The translations under genes were made by a program, and so were the position numbers. Of a DNA stretch of 64,000 bases, positions 59,549 through 64,000 are shown in pieces. The first letter of the stretch is position 1. Each line of letters starts with the position of its first letter. The DNA is from Bacillus crepusculi (GTDB taxonomy: Bacteria; Bacillota; Bacilli; Bacillales; Bacillaceae), in assembly GCF_014764715.1 (NCBI RefSeq), contig NZ_JACXXE010000003.1:248001-312000 (forward strand). Direction: 5' to 3'. The notes under the pieces were generated by a model that was given only the letters and a program-made list of their open reading frames with translations, had not been told where the DNA came from and did no database searches.

Positions 59549-61069
59549 TTATAAAAGTGGTGATAATAATCTTGCGGTAGATTCAAACAGCCTTATCCTC
59601 AAAGGTCTCTTTGCAAATTCCTCAAGAACGATTTCATGAGAATGCTCTAAATCACCTAAAAAGTCGTTGACGAGCTTCGCTGTGCTTTTCGTTTTATAGA
59701 GGAAGGCATTCACTTCAAAGTTCAAATGAAAGCTTCTCATATCCATGTTGGCTGTCCCAATCGAAGCCAGCTCACTATCTACAATAATAAACTTACTATG
59801 CATAAAGCCTTGGTCATATTCATATACCTTCGCCCCTGCCTCAAGAAGCTCCGGGAAGTATGAACGAGACGCATGGAAAACGATGCGTTTATCCGGATTC
59901 TTCGGTGCAATAATCCGTACATCCACTCCGCTCAAAGAAGCAATTTTTAAGGCTGACAATATATCATCATCCGGTACAAAATACGGCGAAGCGATCCAAA
60001 TTGACTTTTTAGCAGAGATGATCATGGAGAAAAAGAGATTTTTAATGACCTCCCACTGTTTATCAGGACCGCCAGCAATCATTTGTACGCCCTCTGTTGT
60101 ACTCTCAAGATGGCTGAAATCTTTAAAATAGTCCGCACCTGAGCATCTTTCATTGGTCATATAATACCAATCCTGCATAAAAATTTGCTGCAAATCGCGA
60201 ACGGCCTCACCCTTAATCATTAGGTGCGTATCACGCCAAAATCCATATTGTCTGCTTCTCCCCATATATTCGTCGCCAATGTTAAGACCGCCGACAAATC
60301 CTACTTCTCCATCAATCACCACAATTTTTCGGTGATTACGGAAGTTGATTTTATTATTTAACAAAGGGAGTCTTACTGGTAAAAATGGGACGATCTGAAC
60401 GCCAGCCTTTACTAAGTCAGCAATATATTGCCGAGAGAGCTTTAAGCTGCCTACATCGTCATATAAAAAACGAACAATGACACCATTTTTCGCTTTTTCA
60501 ATTAAAATGTTCTTTAATTCTTGACCAAGCTCATCGTGGCGGAGAATATAATATTCTAGGTGAATATGATGTGTTGCTTTTTTAATCTCTTCAAAAATAT
60601 GAGAAAACGTTTCTTCTCCATTGGTTAGGACTTTAGAGGACGTGCGATACGTAATAGGGGTATGTCCAAGTCTATGGGCAAGCTTAAATAAGAGCTGCTG
60701 ATGGTCACCCATATGCGTCATTTTTTCAATCGCTTCTCTATGAATACGTTCATCTTCCTGGATTAACTGTTCATCTAAGACCGCTTTCTTTTCAAACAGC
60801 CGGCGCTTTTTAATATTACGTCCAAAGAAAATATAAAACAAAAATCCGAAAAGCGGGAAGCTGCCAAGCAGAACAAGCCACGTAATCGTTTGAGACGGAT
60901 TCCTGTTTTCTAAGAAAATGACAAATCCGATGAAGATAATCGATAAAGTGAATAGAACACTGACGGAACTTAGTACACTTACCTTTAGATCACCGGCGAA
61001 AATTTGGATAATCAAATAAGCACCTATCGTAATGATAAGAAAAAATAGAACCTTGACTAAATTTCTCAT
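59549..61069 (-). CDS. cls: Cardiolipin synthase
   Basis: 506 residues. Two N-terminal membrane helices are followed by two phospholipase D motifs: NHRKIVVIDGEVGFVGGLNI near 240 and MHSKFIIVDSELASIGTANM near 420. It joins two phosphatidylglycerol molecules into cardiolipin at the membrane. GGAG lies before the ATG. It has its own terminator. It lies between mecA and coiA, which are direct neighbours in B. subtilis as I recall, so this looks like an insertion or an alternative ancestral order. Confidence 0.95.
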   Translation of the reverse strand: MRNLVKVLFFLIITIGAYLIIQIFAGDLKVSVLSSVSVLFTLSIIFIGFVIFLENRNPSQTITWLVLLGSFPLFGFLFYIFFGRNIKKRRLFEKKAVLDEQLIQEDERIHREAIEKMTHMGDHQQLLFKLAHRLGHTPITYRTSSKVLTNGEETFSHIFEEIKKATHHIHLEYYILRHDELGQELKNILIEKAKNGVIVRFLYDDVGSLKLSRQYIADLVKAGVQIVPFLPVRLPLLNNKINFRNHRKIVVIDGEVGFVGGLNIGDEYMGRSRQYGFWRDTHLMIKGEAVRDLQQIFMQDWYYMTNERCSGADYFKDFSHLESTTEGVQMIAGGPDKQWEVIKNLFFSMIISAKKSIWIASPYFVPDDDILSALKIASLSGVDVRIIAPKNPDKRIVFHASRSYFPELLEAGAKVYEYDQGFMHSKFIIVDSELASIGTANMDMRSFHLNFEVNAFLYKTKSTAKLVNDFLGDLEHSHEIVLEEFAKRPLRIRLFESTARLLSPLL

Positions 61070-61114
61070 TTCATTTTCTCCTTGACGATCTCTTTGTTTA
61101 ACGATTCATTCAGA

Positions 61115-61151
61115 TAAAAAAGCCGATTCCTCTATAGAAATCGACTTTTTG
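61115..61151 (-). terminator. Terminator of mecA
   Basis: Minus strand AAAGTCGATTTC-TATAGAG-GAATCGGCTTTTTT hairpin. Confidence 0.88.
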
Positions 61152-61155
61152 TTGT

Positions 61156-61821
61156 TTACGAGAAGTGCTGTTGAATCGTTTCAAGGGCATTCCCTTTAAT
61201 AATCAGCTGACCGTATTCTTGCAGTCTGTAGATGCTGACAACTGATTCATGAGCATATTCAAGCAAAATGCTGAGCTTATTCTCCACTTGCTCATCTGAT
61301 AAATCCTCGTGGAAGTCAACATATAGATAATAACGGTTTTCAAACGAATATAAACTTGTGGTAAAATCCTGCATATTTAATTGAGAAAGTGCAATCAAAT
61401 CTTCAAAATCATCCATTTTTAACACAAATTGAAGTTGAAGTTTTTTGTCCTTCTCATTATGTTCTTCTTGATCCTGCTCTTCTTTTTGAAAATCATCAAG
61501 CAGTGCGTCTAGACTTTCTTCATCTGTATGACCTTTTTTATCTTCTGGAATCGGCAATTCGAGCTTTTGTCCATCTTTAGAAAGTTGGGCTTTTGTCACG
61601 ACAATTTCAAGACCTTTATCAAGTGCCTGTACTTGAATCCAAAGCGGTCCCTCTACTGCAAACTCTTCTTCTTCGTGCACTTCGTCCATTACTTCCCAGA
61701 ACAGCTCTTCACTGCGTTCACGATTATACCAAATCTCTTCACGGTCAAAACCGCGATCTTCAATATCACCGTAGGAAATATAAAATTTTACTGTATGTTC
61801 ATTTATTCTTTCGATTTCCAT
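61156..61821 (-). CDS. mecA: Adaptor protein MecA
   Basis: 221-residue ClpC adaptor that targets ComK for ClpCP degradation. The N-terminal substrate-binding domain begins MEIERINEHTVKFYISYGDI, an acidic linker follows, and the C-terminal ClpC-binding domain has LYVDFHEDLSDEQVENKLSI. The start is the ATG at 61821 with GGGAAGG upstream; the frame opens 15 codons earlier without a site. Length and sequence match B. subtilis MecA. Confidence 0.96.
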   Translation of the reverse strand: MEIERINEHTVKFYISYGDIEDRGFDREEIWYNRERSEELFWEVMDEVHEEEEFAVEGPLWIQVQALDKGLEIVVTKAQLSKDGQKLELPIPEDKKGHTDEESLDALLDDFQKEEQDQEEHNEKDKKLQLQFVLKMDDFEDLIALSQLNMQDFTTSLYSFENRYYLYVDFHEDLSDEQVENKLSILLEYAHESVVSIYRLQEYGQLIIKGNALETIQQHFS

Positions 61822-62085
61822 TTTGCCAACCTTCCCTTCTATATAAGATGTTGAAGGGACATACAAGCTCCCAATTAATAGTACTTTACTACACTTTACC
61901 CGTTCCGTCTACATGTTAACCGTTTAAAGAATTGAGGTATTACTTTGTACTGTCTATTTTATGATAAAACATGAATAAAAGAAATAAAAACGCATTTTTT
62001 GCAAAGAAAACTTGCAGAAACATATATTTGAATTGTCCTCATATATTGGTTGTACGAGCTCTATTAGTAACGTGAGGTGAAATGG

Positions 62086-62751
62086 GTGGAAACAGAGTGG
62101 ATCGTATCCTTACTGATGATTATTGGCATAGACCTGATTTTAGGCGGAGATAATGCGCTCATCATTGCGATGGCCAGCAGAAGCTTATCTAATGATAAAC
62201 GCAATAAGGCCATATGGATCGGCACACTTTTGGCAGTGCTGATGAGAATTACGATGACAGGTGCAGCAGTTTATTTATTGACCATCCCTTATTTGCAATT
62301 TATCGGCGGGCTCTTTCTCCTTTATATAGGATACAATCTGTTAATTGAACAAAAGAAAGAATCCATTCGGATTAAAAGCAGTGGCTCCCTTTGGCGTGCG
62401 GTTCAAACCATTGTGATTGCGGATCTCTTTATGTCGCTTGATAATGTGATTGCAGTTGCAGGAGCTGCAAAAGGCAACATGTTGCTCACCGCTTTTGGTT
62501 TAATGATTTCAGTGCCTATTATTATTTGGGGAAGTAAGCTTATTCATACAGCCTTAACCAGATTTCCGTTTCTTTTATACGGAGGAAGTGCCCTTTTAGC
62601 TTTTACTGGCGGTGAAATGATTGTCCGTGATGTGAAATTGAATGAATTCATGGTGCAGCATGCAGCCCTTGAATTTTTGCTTCCTTTTTTGACAGTCGCA
62701 ACCGTCATTTTAGCCAGTCTATTTTACGAACAAACGGCTGAAAACAAATAA
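62086..62751 (+). CDS. yjbE: YjbE, TerC-family membrane protein
   Basis: 221 residues with seven predicted helices of the TerC/YjbE family. The conserved acidic motifs are DLILGGDNALIIAMASRSL in helix 1 and ADLFMSLDNVIAVAGAAKGN. Relatives export or handle metal ions, notably manganese. The start is the GTG at 62086 with GAGGT seven bases upstream; an earlier GTG at 62077 overlaps that site. No yybP-ykoY riboswitch was recognised upstream. It is convergent with spx. Confidence 0.9.
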   Translation: METEWIVSLLMIIGIDLILGGDNALIIAMASRSLSNDKRNKAIWIGTLLAVLMRITMTGAAVYLLTIPYLQFIGGLFLLYIGYNLLIEQKKESIRIKSSGSLWRAVQTIVIADLFMSLDNVIAVAGAAKGNMLLTAFGLMISVPIIIWGSKLIHTALTRFPFLLYGGSALLAFTGGEMIVRDVKLNEFMVQHAALEFLLPFLTVATVILASLFYEQTAENK

Positions 62752-62784
62752 AAAAAGCTGCCAAATGATCGGCAGCTTTTCGTT
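62751..62784. terminator. Bidirectional terminator
   Basis: AAAAAGCTGCC-AAATGATC-GGCAGCTTTT between yjbE and spx. Confidence 0.9.
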
Positions 62785-62790
62785 TTTCTA

Positions 62791-63186
62791 TTAGTTAGCA
62801 AGTCGCTGAGCTTCTCTTAGTTGGAATGTACGAACCGTTCTTGGAAGGAAACGTCTAATTTCATCTTCGTTGTACCCAACTTGTAATCTTTTTTCATCCA
62901 AAATAATTGGACGTCTTAGAAGACCAGGATGCTCATTGATCAGTTTATACAATTGTTGAAGCGGCATTGTCTCCACATTCACATTTAACTTTTGGAATAC
63001 TTTCGAACGTGTTGAGATGATTTCATCTGTACCGTCTTCTGTCATTCGAAGAATTTCTTTGATTTCATCGATTGAAAGAGGCTCAGAAAAAATATTTCTC
63101 TCTTGATATGGAATATTGTGCTCTTCTAACCACGCTCTTGCTTTTCTGCATGATGTACAGCTTGGTGATGTGTATAATGTTACCAT
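62791..63186 (-). CDS. spx: Redox-sensing RNA polymerase regulator Spx
   Basis: 131-residue ArsC-fold protein with the redox switch C10-T-S-C13 at the N-terminus. The RNAP-binding region includes [13 protein letters not shown]. Under disulfide stress it binds the alpha subunit C-terminal domain and activates thioredoxin and detoxification genes. It is degraded by ClpXP with YjbH. It lies downstream of yjbC (193-bp gap), which in B. subtilis is co-transcribed with spx and also carries an internal promoter. Confidence 0.98.
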   Translation of the reverse strand: MVTLYTSPSCTSCRKARAWLEEHNIPYQERNIFSEPLSIDEIKEILRMTEDGTDEIISTRSKVFQKLNVNVETMPLQQLYKLINEHPGLLRRPIILDEKRLQVGYNEDEIRRFLPRTVRTFQLREAQRLAN

Positions 63187-63379
63187 AAATCTTCACTCCT
63201 CAATTTGTAGAATGAATATTGATCTGTATTCTCAAATTAAAATTGTTCTAAATAAGTAATCTTTATAGTGATTATACTATAAAAAAGTAAGTGTGAACAG
63301 ATTTTCTTGCAATTTTTGTGACAAAAACTAGACAATTTCATTCACTTTGTGGTGATGCTTGATGTCTAAACATTCTCAT

Positions 63380-63958
63380 TTAGTCGAGATGATCGAAAAT
63401 ATTTTTTTGTTTTTTATTTTCAATGACCTTCAATACATCATCAACATCCTCATACGATTCTCCATACCATTCTTCATCTTTATACGTATGGATTCGTTCA
63501 TAGGTCTTCCTCATGGCTTCCATGATTTCTTCCTCATGATTTGTAAGAGGCGACCAATAAAGAATTTCCATGCGGTTCACTTCATTGGTTGCAAGTGACC
63601 TGCGTTTATAACCGATTGATTCGGCATGCTTGAAGTGCTCTCTTTGGTAAAACTTTAGGCGTTTTGCAGTATCTGCATCATCTTCATCTACAGGCTCGAC
63701 CTCAAGCAAGATCGGTTTCTTTTTATCCTTCAGCTTATGAATGAGCTTTGAGCCGAGGCCTTCACCTCTTGCATCTTTGGAAACAAATAAATAATCAATA
63801 AAGATGAAAGAATCAAATTCAGCGTACATCATCACATGATGAGGCCCTTCTTCCTTATGATAAATTTCGCTTCTTTCCTTTAACAAAGCTTCCATATGCT
63901 CTTTTGACTTCATTTCTTCTATCGGGAAGTATTCACTGAGCTTTTCATACCAATTCAT
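63380..63958 (-). CDS. yjbC: YjbC, GNAT acetyltransferase
   Basis: 192 residues with the GNAT core FIFIDYLFVSKDARGEGLGS (acetyl-CoA loop R-G-E-G-L-G-S). AKRLKFYQREHFKHAESIGY follows. The start is the ATG at 63958 with AAGGAG upstream (MNWYEKLSEYFP), giving the B. subtilis length. Transcribed ahead of spx; the substrate is unknown, though B. subtilis yjbC is part of general stress regulation. Confidence 0.92.
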   Translation of the reverse strand: MNWYEKLSEYFPIEEMKSKEHMEALLKERSEIYHKEEGPHHVMMYAEFDSFIFIDYLFVSKDARGEGLGSKLIHKLKDKKKPILLEVEPVDEDDADTAKRLKFYQREHFKHAESIGYKRRSLATNEVNRMEILYWSPLTNHEEEIMEAMRKTYERIHTYKDEEWYGESYEDVDDVLKVIENKKQKNIFDHLD

Positions 63959-64000
63959 GGATCCGCTCCTTATGATATAGTGTAGAACCACTTCCTTAGA

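Overview
The window looks like chromosomal DNA of the Bacillus pumilus group (B. pumilus, B. safensis or B. altitudinis). Three signs agree: a chloramphenicol acetyltransferase that matches my memory of cat-86 of B. pumilus, complete with its leader peptide; spore-coat, thiamine and competence genes in almost the same order as the B. subtilis 105-degree region (yjbC to metI); and moderate-to-low GC with strong AGGAGG ribosome sites. No plasmid, phage structural module, complete IS or CRISPR array was seen.

Region 1 (1-10.9 kb) begins with PBSX-associated genes but no prophage (two tiny proteins, an XlyA/B-type amidase, XkdA, YjqB). It continues with a DUF5412 protein, a soluble chemoreceptor-like protein, an FAD monooxygenase, two tandem flagellin genes with their own sigma-D promoters and CsrA-type leader hairpins, a secreted Kelch-repeat protein and an alanine racemase.

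Region 2 (11-28 kb) is accessory and decaying. It holds orphan small genes, a wrecked rap gene, an N-terminally truncated lipoamide dehydrogenase, an MFS/LysR pair, a racemase/LysR pair, a frameshifted SUKH gene, an intact rap gene whose Phr precursor carries four signal-like repeats, cat-86 with its translational attenuator, and a sialate esterase gene cut by one amber codon. It ends in a small island with an LXG-EndoU toxin and its immunity gene, bounded by tRNA-Val and a duplicate of that tRNA's 3' half.

Region 3 (28-46.8 kb) is conserved core: metIC behind a SAM riboswitch; yjcH-yjcG-yjcF; yjcD; spoVIF and several tiny spore proteins; yjcA; the cotVWX-cotYZ-cotO crust/coat cluster; fabI with a FapR-like operator; and the tenA-tenI-thiOSGFD operon behind a TPP riboswitch.

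Region 4 (46.8-64 kb) is core regulation and stress: a cation/proton antiporter, prpE, yjbO-nadF-sasB-yjbL, yjbK, cwlQ, yjbI-yjbH, pepF, coiA, cls, mecA, yjbE and spx-yjbC. Three of these (YjbH, MecA, Spx) belong to the ClpXP/ClpCP regulated-proteolysis network, and CoiA and MecA both concern competence.

Many starts were moved from the longest open frame to an internal codon with a proper ribosome site. All family assignments come from reading motifs and remembered homologues; no database search was run.
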